Source of the DNA: Palsa-465 sp963800475
GTDB taxonomy: Bacteria; Actinomycetota; Thermoleophilia; Solirubrobacterales; Solirubrobacteraceae
Assembly: GCA_963800475.1 (NCBI GenBank)
Contig: CAWDAZ010000002.1
Location: forward strand, 992,001 to 1,056,000
Direction of reading: 5' to 3'
DNA: 64,000 bases
The position numbers and the translations under genes were made by a program. The notes below the pieces were generated by a model, which worked only from the letters and a program-made list of their open reading frames with translations, was not told the origin of the DNA and did not search any database. Below are positions 8,470-17,291 of this stretch, one piece after another. How positions within the stretch are numbered: position 1 is the stretch's first letter; the number at the start of each line of letters is the position of its first letter.

Positions 8470-9643
8470 GGCGGTTAGCATCACGCTGCTGTCAGTCCAA
8501 GTCAATAATCGAGAGCTCGAGTCGAGCGCGCGGGATCTCTCCCAACAGGCGCGGCGGCTGGCCGACGAGATCGAGGCTCGCCGCGCGCTCCCGGACGAGC
8601 TGCTCGCTTTGCTGCGCGACTCTGGGCTGATGCGCGCCGGAGCCTCGGCCGACGTGGGCGCTCCCGAGCTGCCGCCGGCCGTGACGCTCGGCTGCGCGGA
8701 GGAGATCGCGCGCGGGGATGCCTCCGCCGGATGGTGCGTGTCGATCGCGGCGACCAGCAGCCTGCTCGCGGGCTACCTGCCCGACGGCCCGCGCCGCGAG
8801 CTGTTCGGCGATCCCGAGCTGATCGCGGCCGGCGTGTGGGCGCCGCGCGGCACCGCGCGGCGAGTGGACGGTGGCCTGGCCATCTCGGGGCGCTGGGCGT
8901 TCTGCAGCGGCATCTCGCACTCGGCGGTCCTGTTCGCGGGCTGCATGCCGGCCGAGCCCGCGCCCGATGGCGCGCGGCCGGCCCCGATCGTGGTCGCGTT
9001 GCCGAAGGACCGTCTCGAGGTGCTCGACACATGGCACACGCTCGGGCTGCGCGGCACCGGCAGCCACGACGCGGTAGCCGACGAGGTGATCGTGCCGAGC
9101 GACCGCGCGTTCTCGCTGTTTGAGGGACCGGCGCTCGACCGGCCCCTGTATCGGTTCCCGATCTTCGGGTTCTTCGCGCTGTCGATCGCGGCCGCGGCGC
9201 TCGGGAACGCGCGCGGCGCAATCGACGAGTTTCTGGAGCTCGCGGTGGGGAAGGTCGGGCTGGGCTCTACTCGGACGCTCGCCGAACGCTCTCCCACCCA
9301 CGCCGCGATCGCCGAGCAGGAGTCGGCGCTGCGCGGCGCGCGGGCACAGTTCTACGCCGCGATCGACGCCGCCTGGGCGGCCTCGGAAGGTCCGGAGCCA
9401 CCCTCGATCGAGCTACGCAACGGCCTGCGGCTGGCCGCCACGCACGCGACGCGGACCTCCGCCGACGTGGTGCGGTCGCTGTTCGACCTCGGCGGCGGCA
9501 CCGTCATCTACGACGGTTCGCCGCTGCAGCGCCGGTTCCGCGATGCGTTCACCGCGACGGCCCACTTCCAGGTCAACGCCGCATCCCGGGAGCTGCAGGG
9601 GCGGGTGCTGCTCGGGCAGCCAGCGGACGCGGCGACGCTGTGA
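8468..9643 (+). CDS. Acyl-CoA dehydrogenase-like flavin-dependent monooxygenase
   Basis: 391 residues from ATG 8468, acyl-CoA dehydrogenase superfamily. It has the N-terminal helical domain, a middle beta domain (RVDGGLAISGRWAFCSGISH) and the C-terminal helical bundle (FFALSIAAAALGNARGAIDE; RTSADVVRSLFDLGGG). The WAFCSG motif and the lack of an obvious catalytic Glu base fit the HsaA/DszC-type FMNH2 or FADH2-dependent monooxygenases more than true dehydrogenases. It overlaps the next gene by four bases (GTGA), coupling it to an LLM oxidoreductase. Confidence 0.85.
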   Translation: MAVSITLLSVQVNNRELESSARDLSQQARRLADEIEARRALPDELLALLRDSGLMRAGASADVGAPELPPAVTLGCAEEIARGDASAGWCVSIAATSSLLAGYLPDGPRRELFGDPELIAAGVWAPRGTARRVDGGLAISGRWAFCSGISHSAVLFAGCMPAEPAPDGARPAPIVVALPKDRLEVLDTWHTLGLRGTGSHDAVADEVIVPSDRAFSLFEGPALDRPLYRFPIFGFFALSIAAAALGNARGAIDEFLELAVGKVGLGSTRTLAERSPTHAAIAEQESALRGARAQFYAAIDAAWAASEGPEPPSIELRNGLRLAATHATRTSADVVRSLFDLGGGTVIYDGSPLQRRFRDAFTATAHFQVNAASRELQGRVLLGQPADAATL

Positions 9644-10638
9644 CACCCGAGCCCGGGCGCCCGCGCGTCGAGGGCGTGCTGCCGTACTGGCTCGACCGAC
9701 CCGACGAGGAGGCGCTCGAGCTCGCCGTCGCAGTCGAGTCCGCCGGACTGGACGCGCTATGGATCGGCGAGCTCGTGACGTTCGATGCGGTCGCGCTCGC
9801 GACGGCGATCGGAGACCGCACGAGCCGGCTGCGGCTTCGGCTCGGGCCGCTCGCGGCGGGCGTCCGCAGCCCGGCGGCACTCGCGCTGGCGGTCTCCTCG
9901 GTGGCGCGCCTGACGGGCAATCCGGTCGGGCTCGCGCTCGGTGCCTCGAGCCCGATGATCGTCGCGGGCTGGCACGACCGCCCGTGGGAGCACGCGGCGG
10001 CCCGGATGCGGGAGACGATCGAGGCGCTTCGCTCGATCCTCGCCGGCGAGCGCTCCGGCTACGCCGGCGATCACGTACGAACGCACGGGTTCCGGCTGCG
10101 AAGTCCGCTTCCTGAAACGACGATCTCAGTGGCGGCGTTCGGACCGGCGATGACGCGGGTCGCGGCGCGCCACGCCGACGAGGTGGTGCTGAACCTGGTG
10201 AGCCCGGAACATGTCGCCGCGATCCGAGCGGCGGTCGACGAGGCGGCAGATCAGGCGGGCAGGACGCCGCCGCCGCTGGCGGTGTGGCTCCCGGCCGCCG
10301 TCGACCCGGGAGACCGGGCGCGCGCGCAGCTTGCGTCGCAGCTCGCGATCTACCTGGCGCCCCCGGGCTACGGCGAGATGTTCTCCGGCCTCGGCTTTGG
10401 CGCACTCGTCGAGCAGGCGCGCGCCGGCGCCAGCCGCCCGGAGCTCGCCGCCATGGTGCCCGACGAGCTGCTTCAGCGAGTATGCGCGCTCGGGTCCGAG
10501 GCGGATGTGGCAGCTCGGATCTCGGCTTACCACGAGGCGGGCGCCGCGGTCGTCGGGGTGGTTCCCGCGACGGCCGAGGACCCGGGCGGGCGCCGCGTGC
10601 TCCGCGCGGTCGCCGCTGGCGGAGCGGCCGGGTCGTGA
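9640..10638 (+). CDS. LLM-class (probably F420-dependent) oxidoreductase
   Basis: 332 residues, luciferase-like TIM barrel. Characteristic segments are VESAGLDALWIGE near residue 33, DRTSRLRLRLGP, and LALGASSPMIVAGWHDRPW. Such enzymes use F420 or FMN, and the nearby Ddn-like protein favours F420. GTG 9640 overlaps the previous stop, and the gene's own stop overlaps the next GTG, giving three genes in one translationally coupled run. It may act as an oxidoreductase in the same oxidation route as the flavoprotein. Confidence 0.88.
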   Translation: MTPEPGRPRVEGVLPYWLDRPDEEALELAVAVESAGLDALWIGELVTFDAVALATAIGDRTSRLRLRLGPLAAGVRSPAALALAVSSVARLTGNPVGLALGASSPMIVAGWHDRPWEHAAARMRETIEALRSILAGERSGYAGDHVRTHGFRLRSPLPETTISVAAFGPAMTRVAARHADEVVLNLVSPEHVAAIRAAVDEAADQAGRTPPPLAVWLPAAVDPGDRARAQLASQLAIYLAPPGYGEMFSGLGFGALVEQARAGASRPELAAMVPDELLQRVCALGSEADVAARISAYHEAGAAVVGVVPATAEDPGGRRVLRAVAAGGAAGS

Positions 10639-10994
10639 TCGGCGAGCACGCTCCCGACAACGCGATGCGCGAACGCGACGAGATCGAGCGGTTCCGCGAT
10701 CGCTGCAGCGATCTGATGCGCGAGCTGCTCGACGGGCTCGCCGCCGGTCCTTGCCGACCGCGCCCGTTCCCGGAAATCGAGGACGCGATCGGCTGGCCGC
10801 GGCGCCGGGTCGCCTCGGTGCTCGGCGGAGTCTGCCGCCTGCGGATGACCGAATTCGAGGGGCGGCGGCCGTACCGGTTCCTGGACGCGAGGCACTCTGC
10901 GTCTGGGAGATGGGAGATGTGGATGGATGCCGGGCAGGCCCGCGCTGTCCGCCGCGCCCGCCGACACGAAGCACAGCTTGGTACGACCCGCTAA
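10635..10994 (+). CDS. Small hypothetical protein coupled to the LLM oxidoreductase
   Basis: 119 residues. GTG 10635 overlaps the preceding stop (GTGA), which supports it as a real gene. The sequence is highly charged. The middle part (PFPEIEDAIGWPRRRVASVL) looks like a winged-helix-type segment, followed by an Arg-rich tail. No family is recognised. Start and strand rest on the coupling. Confidence 0.65.
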   Translation: MIGEHAPDNAMRERDEIERFRDRCSDLMRELLDGLAAGPCRPRPFPEIEDAIGWPRRRVASVLGGVCRLRMTEFEGRRPYRFLDARHSASGRWEMWMDAGQARAVRRARRHEAQLGTTR

Positions 10995-11009
10995 CAGACA
11001 GGAGCACCG

Positions 11010-11426
11010 ATGTCGAGTTCGCCGCACGACTTCAACGCCCAGGTGATCGAGGAGTTCCGAGCCAACGACGGTCGCGTCGGAGGCATGTTCGAGGGCATGC
11101 CGCTGCTGCTGCTCCACAACACCGGCGCGCGGTCGGGCGTCGACCGAATCAACCCGGTGGCGTACCTGAAGGACGGCGATCGCTACGTCGTGTTCGCCTC
11201 GAAGGGTGGAGCGCCGACGAACCCCGGCTGGTTTCACAACCTCAAGGCGCACCCCGAGGTGACGGTCGAAGTTGGCACCGACACGGTCGACGTGGTCGCC
11301 CGCGAGGCCGACGGCGAGGAGCGCGAGCGGCTGTTCGACGCCCAGAAGCAGCGAAGTCAGCAGTTCGCGGAGTACGAGCAGAAGACCACCCGTCGGATCC
11401 CTGTGATGGTGCTGACTCCGCGCTGA
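11010..11426 (+). CDS. Deazaflavin (F420)-dependent nitroreductase/quinone reductase, Ddn-like
   Basis: 138 residues, the usual size of the split-barrel Ddn family. The segments LLLLHNTGARSGVDRINPVA, FASKGGAPTNPGWFHNLKAH and the ending IPVMVLTPR are family hallmarks. The GGAPTNPGWFHNL motif binds F420. It lies 15 bases after the small coupled gene with an AGGAG site, so it probably shares the operon. Family members reduce quinones, nitro compounds and unsaturated xenobiotics. Confidence 0.93.
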   Translation: MSSSPHDFNAQVIEEFRANDGRVGGMFEGMPLLLLHNTGARSGVDRINPVAYLKDGDRYVVFASKGGAPTNPGWFHNLKAHPEVTVEVGTDTVDVVAREADGEERERLFDAQKQRSQQFAEYEQKTTRRIPVMVLTPR

Positions 11427-11427
11427 G

Positions 11428-11940
11428 TCAGAACGGCGGGCTGTGCAGCACCACCGGGCCTTGCGGCCAGGTGGGTCCGGGCCGTAGCGCGCGCCACATC
11501 GTGTGCATCGGCATCGTCAGCTGTCCGTCGCCGTCCTGCACCAGGACGTCAGCGGCGACCTCCTCGAAGCCGAAGCGGGTGTACAGCCCGATCCGGTCGG
11601 CGTGGCAGAACAAGAGCACGAAATCGGTGCCGAGCGTCGCGGCCTTGGCCAACGCCGCCTCGATCACGCGCAGCGATAGGCCCTGTCCGCGGTGAGCCCG
11701 GTTGACGATCACTCCGCCGAGCCCTGCGACCCGGAACCGCGCACCCCCCGCCTCGGCCTCGACGACCAGTACGCCGGCGGAGGCGAGGTACTGGCCGCGC
11801 TCGTCGCGGAGCGCGACGTGTTGCTCCTTGTCGCGCCATTGCAGCGGCGGCAGCCCGGCGCTATCCCACGGATCCTGCTCGTCGCCCACCACATCGGCCC
11901 GCACCCGGTCCGGGAGGGCTCTGAACTCCACCAGTTCCAT
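11428..11940 (-). CDS. GNAT-family N-acetyltransferase
   Basis: 170 residues from ATG 11940 (MELVEFRALP). The acetyl-CoA loop is NRAHRGQGLSLRVIEAAL near residue 95, with FCHADRIGLYTRFGFEEV after it. The organisation (QWRDKEQHVALRDERGQYLA early) resembles acetyltransferases acting on small amines, with no substrate assigned. It converges on the Ddn-like gene with one base between the stops. Confidence 0.85.
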   Translation of the reverse strand: MELVEFRALPDRVRADVVGDEQDPWDSAGLPPLQWRDKEQHVALRDERGQYLASAGVLVVEAEAGGARFRVAGLGGVIVNRAHRGQGLSLRVIEAALAKAATLGTDFVLLFCHADRIGLYTRFGFEEVAADVLVQDGDGQLTMPMHTMWRALRPGPTWPQGPVVLHSPPF

Positions 11941-12043
11941 CGGCCCATCGAAGCAGAACGGGCACCGAGTCCGTAGAAAGCCGCGCCCACCAGGTGGACC
12001 TGCTGCGATGGGCGCCCGGGCCGTCGGTGAGACGCTTGGGTCG

Positions 12044-12331
12044 ATGGAACGAGATCTCGAGCCTGAAGAGGCGGGAACGGCGCGCGAGCAGGCAGTTGTC
12101 CGCGTGCGGAAGCGGCGTGACTTCCAGACCCATCTGGCTTCGTTCGTGGTCGTCAACGCCGCGTTCTGGGTGTTGTGGGCAGTCACCGGGGGCGGCTATC
12201 CGTGGCCCGCGTGGATCACCGGCCTCTGGGCGATCGGACTTGTGTTGAATGCCTGGGACGTCTATATCAGGCGTCCTATCACCGAGGCCGACGTCCAGCG
12301 TGAGCTCCACCGGGGACAAACCGAACACTGA
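12044..12331 (+). CDS. 2TM-domain protein
   Basis: 95 residues. A charged N-terminus (VRKRRDFQTHLASFVVVNA) leads into two close hydrophobic helices (FVVVNAAFWVLWAVTG and ITGLWAIGLVLNAWDVY), followed by IRRPITEADVQRELHR. This is the 2TM domain arrangement (PF13239-like), often found alone or fused to histidine kinases. An in-frame ATG at 12008 is an alternative start. It overlaps the phosphotransferase start by 32 bases. Confidence 0.8.
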   Translation: MERDLEPEEAGTAREQAVVRVRKRRDFQTHLASFVVVNAAFWVLWAVTGGGYPWPAWITGLWAIGLVLNAWDVYIRRPITEADVQRELHRGQTEH

Positions 12332-14303
12332 CACCCTTCTTCGCACGATCGACGAGCTGACGCCGGAGTGGCTCGCGAGCGCGCTCGGCCGGCCGGTCGC
12401 GGAGCTTCGTGGCGCCGAGCGGATCGGCACCGGCCAGATGAGCCACAGCCACCGCGTCACGTTCACCCCCGTCGGGCCCGGCGACGGGCGCGAGTCGGTG
12501 GTCGTGAAGCTGGCCTCGGCCGACCCGACCAGCCGGGCGACCGGCGTCAGTCTCGGGCTGTACTTTCGCGAGGTCGCGTTCTACCGCAGTCTGGGCACGC
12601 GGATCGGGGAGCCGCTGCCGCGCTGTCACGCGGCGGCCTACGACCCCGTGGAAGGGTGGTTCACGCTGGTGCTCGAGGACATCGGCGGCGCGGTCCAGGG
12701 CGATCAGATCGCCGGCTGCAGCGTCGAGACCGCGCGCACGGCGGTCCGCGCGCTGGCGGCCGTCCACGCACCCGTGCTCGGCGACAACGCGCTCGGCGCC
12801 GCCGACTACCTGAACCAGCCGAACCCACTCACGTCCGAGATGCTGAAGGCGCTGCTCGCCGGGTTCGCCGATCGCTACGGCGACCAGGTGGCCCCGGAGC
12901 ACATGGAGATCTGCAACCGGTTCGTCCCGGTGTGGGATCAGTGGTCCGCCGAGCAGACCCCGCCGCTCGGACTCGTGCACGGTGACTACCGGCTCGACAA
13001 CCTGCTGTTCGAGCAGGATGCATGCAAGGTCGTCGACTGGCAGACGGTCGCGTGGGGAGCGCCGATGCTCGACCTCAGCTACTTCGTCGGGAGCTCGCTG
13101 CGGGTAGAGGATCGACGGGCTCACGAGCGTGAGCTCGTGCAGCTCTACCACGACGAGCTCGTCGGTCGAGGCGTAAACACGCTCTCGTGGGAGCAGTGCT
13201 GGGAGGGGTATCGCCGGGAGTCGTTCGCCGGGGTCGGGATGGTGGTCGTCGCGACGATGATGGTCGAGCGGACCGAGCGCGGCGACGAGATGTTCATGAC
13301 CTGGCTGGCGCGGACCGCCCAGCAGATCCTCGACCTCGACGCGCTGTCGCTGCTGCCCGAGGCGAGCTCGGCGCCGGCCGTGCCGCTTCGCCCCGAGCCC
13401 GACGACGAAGGCCGGCATCCGCCGGGGCCGGAGCCGCTGTGGAACGAGTCGTGGTACTTCGACGCCGTCAGCGACGACGAGACGCTCGGGCTGTACGTGC
13501 GGTTAGGCCGGCTCCCGAACCAGGGGATCTGTCTGTACACCGCGGCGATCTGCGGCCCGGGGCGCCCGTCGGTGATGGTCGTGGATCCGCGGGCACCGCT
13601 GCCCGAGCCCGACGACGACTCGCAGGCGATCAACACCGGTGTCCTGTCGGCGACGCAGCTGTGCCAGGCGCCGCTCGAGCGCTTCCACGTGCGGCTGCAC
13701 GGCGTCGGCGCGGCGTATGAGGACCAGTCGGCCCCGTTGCGCGGGGAGCCCGGCGAGCCGGTCGACGTCGAGCTCGACCTCGCGTGGGAGACCGACGGGA
13801 TCCCGTACATGTGGCGGCAGACGACGCGTTACGAGATCCCGTGCCGGGTCACCGGCACGGTGCGCGTCGGCGACGAGTCGATCCGGTTCGGCGGACCCGG
13901 CCAGCGTGACCACTCCTGGGGCTCGCGCGACTGGTGGACGTTCGACTGGATGTGGAGCGCGCTGCACCTCGAGGACGGGACCCACACGCACGCGGTCGCG
14001 ATCCCGCAGCTGCCCGGGTTCGGAGTCGGGTACGTGCAGCAGGGCGACTCGATCGCCGAGATCAGCTCGGTCGAGGCGACCGAGAAGCTGAGCGGCGACG
14101 GGCTGATCGAGACCGCGCGGATCGTCTCGGAGCCGGATGGGCTCGACGTCGAGGTGGAGCCGCTCGGGTTTGGGCCGCTCAGGCTCGAGGCGCCGGATGG
14201 CCGACTGTCGCTGTTCCCGCGCGCGATGTGTCGCGTGGTCACCAACGACGACCGGACCGGCACCGGCTGGGTCGAGTGGAATCGCGTGCAGCGCGACGAC
14301 TAG
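12300..14303 (+). CDS. Aminoglycoside-phosphotransferase-like kinase fused to a lipocalin-like (DUF7064/7065-type) domain
   Basis: 667 residues from GTG 12300. Residues 1-350 form an APH/choline-kinase-like domain: Brenner motif LVHGDYRLDNLLF near 225 and the metal Asp in VVDWQTVAWG. Residues about 370-667 form a second, beta-rich domain (NESWYFDAVSDDETLGLYVRL at its start; GGPGQRDHSWGSRDWWTF later) like the CrtC/hydroxyneurosporene-synthase-type lipocalin proteins seen next to phosphotransferases in steroid- and terpenoid-degrading actinobacteria. The fusion puts both functions in one chain. Substrate unknown; a lipophilic alcohol would fit. The P450 follows convergently 18 bases away. Confidence 0.8.
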   Translation: MSSTGDKPNTDTLLRTIDELTPEWLASALGRPVAELRGAERIGTGQMSHSHRVTFTPVGPGDGRESVVVKLASADPTSRATGVSLGLYFREVAFYRSLGTRIGEPLPRCHAAAYDPVEGWFTLVLEDIGGAVQGDQIAGCSVETARTAVRALAAVHAPVLGDNALGAADYLNQPNPLTSEMLKALLAGFADRYGDQVAPEHMEICNRFVPVWDQWSAEQTPPLGLVHGDYRLDNLLFEQDACKVVDWQTVAWGAPMLDLSYFVGSSLRVEDRRAHERELVQLYHDELVGRGVNTLSWEQCWEGYRRESFAGVGMVVVATMMVERTERGDEMFMTWLARTAQQILDLDALSLLPEASSAPAVPLRPEPDDEGRHPPGPEPLWNESWYFDAVSDDETLGLYVRLGRLPNQGICLYTAAICGPGRPSVMVVDPRAPLPEPDDDSQAINTGVLSATQLCQAPLERFHVRLHGVGAAYEDQSAPLRGEPGEPVDVELDLAWETDGIPYMWRQTTRYEIPCRVTGTVRVGDESIRFGGPGQRDHSWGSRDWWTFDWMWSALHLEDGTHTHAVAIPQLPGFGVGYVQQGDSIAEISSVEATEKLSGDGLIETARIVSEPDGLDVEVEPLGFGPLRLEAPDGRLSLFPRAMCRVVTNDDRTGTGWVEWNRVQRDD

Positions 14304-14321
14304 CGCGGCGCGTGCATCGGG

Positions 14322-15677
14322 CTACGCGGCGGCGGCGGCCGGCACGCGCGCCCGCCGGTGGACGATCAGCGGCATCCCCTCGCGCGGGCCGATCGTCGGC
14401 ATCTGACGCGTCCGCAGCTCGTAGCCGGGTGCGAGCGCGAAGTCGTAGCGGCGGACCAGCTCCGCCGCGATCGCCTTGACCTCGAGCTGCCCGAAGCGCA
14501 TCCCGATGCAGATTCGCGAGCCGGCCCCGAACGGCACGTACGCTCCCTTCGGGAGCGCCGCCTTGCGATCGGGTGCAAACCGCTCGGGACGGAACTGCTC
14601 GGGCTCGGGGAAGACCTCCGGGAGATGGTGGGAGACCCACGAGCTGTATGAGACGTACGCGCCGCCAGGGACCGTCTTGCCCGCGAACTCGAACGTATCG
14701 ATCGACTTGCGCGGGCCGATCCACGCCGGCGGGTACATCCGGAGCGTCTCGTCCTGGACCATCTCGAGCAGCTCGAGCTTTCCGCTCATCAGCATCGACC
14801 CGTCCGGCCGCTCGGTGCCGAGCACCTGCCGCTGCTCCTCGCGCAGCGCCGCGACCACGTCCGGTTGGCGCGCGAGCTCGTAGAACATGAACGCGATCGT
14901 CGACGTCGTCGTGTCGTGCCCCGCGAACAGCAGCGTCATCACCTCGTCGCGGATCTGCTGGTCGCCCAGCTGCTCGCCCTCGTCATCGCTCGCGTCGATC
15001 AGCAGGCTGAGCACGTCGGTGCCGCGCTCGCCGGTGCGCCGGCGGCGGGCGATCTCATTGAAGATCACGGCGTCGAGGGCCTGCCGCGCGCGCTGCATCT
15101 GCGCGAACGGGCTCCTTGGCCCCCGCATCACCTGCAGGAAGTAGTCGCGGGACCAGAAGCCGAGGCCCTGTTCCATGCCCCGCGCGACGTCGGTCGTCGC
15201 GCCGGCGCCGTCGGGGTCGAGGCCGAACAGGGCCCGCATCGCGATCCGCAGCGCCAGCCGCCGTGTCCAGTAGTAGAGGTCGATTCGGGCGCCGTCGCGC
15301 CACCCCTCGAGGGCGCGGTCGATCTCGGCGTCCATCGTCTCGAGCGCCGCCGCGATCGCCTCGTGGTGGAAGGCGGGCAGCATGATCCGGCGCGAGCGGC
15401 GATGGAACTCGCCGTCGATCGTGAGCAGGCCGTCCCCGAGGAACGGGGTCAGATCGCCCAGATGCCCGTCGCGCCAGCTGAAGTTCGACGCGTGCGAGAC
15501 GGTCATGTAGTGGTTCGCCTCGGGCCCGATCATGAACACGCCGTTGCCGTGGAAGATCCGCATCGTGAATACCGGTCCGTAGCGCTCGTAGGCGTCGAGC
15601 AGGACCGGCAGCGGGCAGTCGGCGAAGCGCCGCGTGCGGCGGAGGCTGAACGAGGTGTCGCCGGGCGGAAACGGCAC
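14322..15677 (-). CDS. Cytochrome P450
   Basis: 451 residues with all core P450 motifs: I-helix AGHDTTTS at 252-259, the ExxR pair Glu310/Arg313 in ETLRMYPP, PERF region RPERFAPD near 363, and heme loop FGAGSRICIGMRFG with axial Cys390. There is no membrane anchor, so it is a soluble class I enzyme needing separate ferredoxin partners, none of which is adjacent. It starts at GTG 15677. The open frame continues about 33 codons upstream with plausible P450-like residues but no ATG, GTG or TTG. Its place next to the kinase-lipocalin fusion and F420 enzymes suggests oxidation of a lipophilic substrate. Confidence 0.93.
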   Translation of the reverse strand: MPFPPGDTSFSLRRTRRFADCPLPVLLDAYERYGPVFTMRIFHGNGVFMIGPEANHYMTVSHASNFSWRDGHLGDLTPFLGDGLLTIDGEFHRRSRRIMLPAFHHEAIAAALETMDAEIDRALEGWRDGARIDLYYWTRRLALRIAMRALFGLDPDGAGATTDVARGMEQGLGFWSRDYFLQVMRGPRSPFAQMQRARQALDAVIFNEIARRRRTGERGTDVLSLLIDASDDEGEQLGDQQIRDEVMTLLFAGHDTTTSTIAFMFYELARQPDVVAALREEQRQVLGTERPDGSMLMSGKLELLEMVQDETLRMYPPAWIGPRKSIDTFEFAGKTVPGGAYVSYSSWVSHHLPEVFPEPEQFRPERFAPDRKAALPKGAYVPFGAGSRICIGMRFGQLEVKAIAAELVRRYDFALAPGYELRTRQMPTIGPREGMPLIVHRRARVPAAAAA

Positions 15678-15836
15678 CTCGATGCGGCGCTCTGAGCGCA
15701 GGTCGTCGGTCAGCCGGCGGGCCGGGTTGAACGAGATCGGGGGCGGACCAACGAGCGCGATCCGCGAAGCCTACCCCGCCAGGCTCCCCGCCACCCGACG
15801 CCGCGAGCAGAGCCGGTTGTTAGCTTGTGTGAGGGC

Positions 15837-16538
15837 ATGATCAAGCGCTCTGCGCTCGTCTTCACAACGCTCGCGCTCGCCGCGTGCGGGGGCTCAGGTG
15901 CTGCCGGCAACGGCGGCGGCGCCGGCGACCCCGGCGGCCCCAAGGCGCGCCCCCAGGTGGTCCAGCCGACCGCGGGGTCGCAGGCTGCCGCGATCGCACC
16001 GTCCGATCCGGTCGGCGATCCGCACGCCCACGCGCCGCCGCTTTCGCAGATCCGCCGCGAGCTGAAGCTCGCGCTCGTGTACGCGCCGGTGACCGCCGCC
16101 GGCTATATCGACCCGCTCCGTTACGTGTCCCGGTGGGAGCGCACCGACCAGGGCGTCGACGCGGCGATGCCGGTCGGGGCGCCGATCCTCGCTCCGTCCC
16201 GGATCAAGATCCTCGCGATCGAGCCTGACTGGTACGCCGGGCAGCCGCTCATTTACTGGGAGCTGCTCGAGGGCGCGGATGCGGGCAAGGTCCAGTTCGT
16301 CGCCGAGGAGATCACCGACCTCGCGCCCGCCGGCAGCATCCTCCAGCAGGGACAGCCGATCGCGCGCTTCGCGCCGTCGGGCACCGGCATCGAGTTCGGC
16401 TGGTCGACCACCAACGGGGTCACGCTCGCGATGGCGACCACCGGCTACGAGGAGGGGCAGGTGACGCCCGCCGGGCTGTCGATCCGCGCCTGGCTGAATG
16501 CGCTCGGCGCGAACGCCGGGTACCCAGGGCCGCCGTAA
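15837..16538 (+). CDS. Lipoprotein with M23-like fold, probably non-catalytic
   Basis: 233 residues. The signal peptide ends in lipobox LALAAC (Cys at about residue 20), then a Gly/Ala/Pro-rich linker. The C-terminal part (SRWERTDQGVDAAMPVGAPI; GSILQQGQPIARFAPSGTGI; IEFGWSTTNG) follows the lysostaphin/M23 pattern, in which a metal His normally precedes the GVDAAMPVG segment. The usual HxH pair is replaced here, so peptidase activity is doubtful. It is probably a cell-surface peptidoglycan- or substrate-binding lipoprotein. Confidence 0.75.
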   Translation: MIKRSALVFTTLALAACGGSGAAGNGGGAGDPGGPKARPQVVQPTAGSQAAAIAPSDPVGDPHAHAPPLSQIRRELKLALVYAPVTAAGYIDPLRYVSRWERTDQGVDAAMPVGAPILAPSRIKILAIEPDWYAGQPLIYWELLEGADAGKVQFVAEEITDLAPAGSILQQGQPIARFAPSGTGIEFGWSTTNGVTLAMATTGYEEGQVTPAGLSIRAWLNALGANAGYPGPP

Positions 16539-16542
16539 GCGC

Positions 16543-16773
16543 CTACTGAGGTGGCGCGGCGCCCGGCCCGCGCCGCCCCCAGCGGAAGTACCCGATCGCG
16601 CCGAGCGCGTTCAGGCACACGATCCGCCACAGCAGCCTGCTGCCGCGCACCTGTTCGGCCGAGCGCCTGTGCAGGTCGCGCTCCGCCGCCGTGACCAGCG
16701 CCAGCGAGATCGCGAGCGCGACGATCGCCAGCAATCGCTGCCCCGGAGGAAGCTCACGGAGTTGCCTTCGCAT
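16543..16773 (-). CDS. Small membrane protein of unknown function
   Basis: 76 residues from ATG 16773. Two hydrophobic stretches (RLLAIVALAISLALVTA and LLWRIVCLNALGAIGYFRWG) end in a basic tail. The second stretch followed by FRWGRR recalls the PLDc_N membrane segment found in small actinobacterial proteins. It converges on the lipoprotein gene with a four-base gap. Confidence 0.6.
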   Translation of the reverse strand: MRRQLRELPPGQRLLAIVALAISLALVTAAERDLHRRSAEQVRGSRLLWRIVCLNALGAIGYFRWGRRGPGAAPPQ

Positions 16774-16836
16774 CGCCCGATCCTCCCACACAGCCTGCCC
16801 CGGGCGGAGACGCCCGCGCGGCGCTAGGCTGGAAGC

Positions 16837-17205
16837 GTGGCCGGCGACCCGCTGATCATCCAGGTTCCTCGCGACGGCGCGGTGCACGTCCAGCTCAGCG
16901 CGGCGCCACCAGCGAGCGTCGCGGACGGCCGGGCCGTGGTCGAGTCCGGTGACACCGATCCCGGCGGCAGTCTCGAGGCGATCGAAGCCGGCGAGCCGGT
17001 GCTCTCGGTGCCCTCGCCCGAGACCTTGGCGCGGGAGGCCAACGAGGTTCGGACGGTGATCGCACGGGCCGGTACCGGCACCGAGCCGCTCGTCGTCGTC
17101 GTCGAGGCCGCTGAGGAGCTCCGCGAGGAGGAGCTCGCGCCCGTGCTAGAGGCGATGCGCCATACCGCGCGCCCGGTGATCCTCCGGATCGTCCGCAACG
17201 CGTGA
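16837..17205 (+). CDS. Hypothetical protein
   Basis: 122 residues from GTG 16837, preceded by GGAAG. It is acidic, with no signal peptide or membrane span. The pattern alternates beta-like and helical segments (TEPLVVVVEAAEELREEELA; RPVILRIVRNA), suggesting a small alpha/beta cytoplasmic protein. No family is recognised. Confidence 0.65.
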   Translation: MAGDPLIIQVPRDGAVHVQLSAAPPASVADGRAVVESGDTDPGGSLEAIEAGEPVLSVPSPETLAREANEVRTVIARAGTGTEPLVVVVEAAEELREEELAPVLEAMRHTARPVILRIVRNA

Positions 17206-17233
17206 GCGTCCACCAACGACAAACGGAGCGAGC

Positions 17234-17284
17234 ATGACCGCACGAAACCTTCCCGAGATCGCCTCGACCGCCAGGCTCGGGTAG
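17234..17284 (+). CDS. Possible 16-codon leader ORF before osmC-like gene
   Basis: ATG 17234 is preceded by a GGAGCGAG ribosome site seven bases away and runs 16 codons (MTARNLPEIASTARLG) to TAG, ending seven bases before the OsmC start. The good ribosome site and tight spacing suggest translational coupling or a leader peptide. Its size is too small for firm support. Confidence 0.3.
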   Translation: MTARNLPEIASTARLG

Positions 17285-17291
17285 CGGCGCC

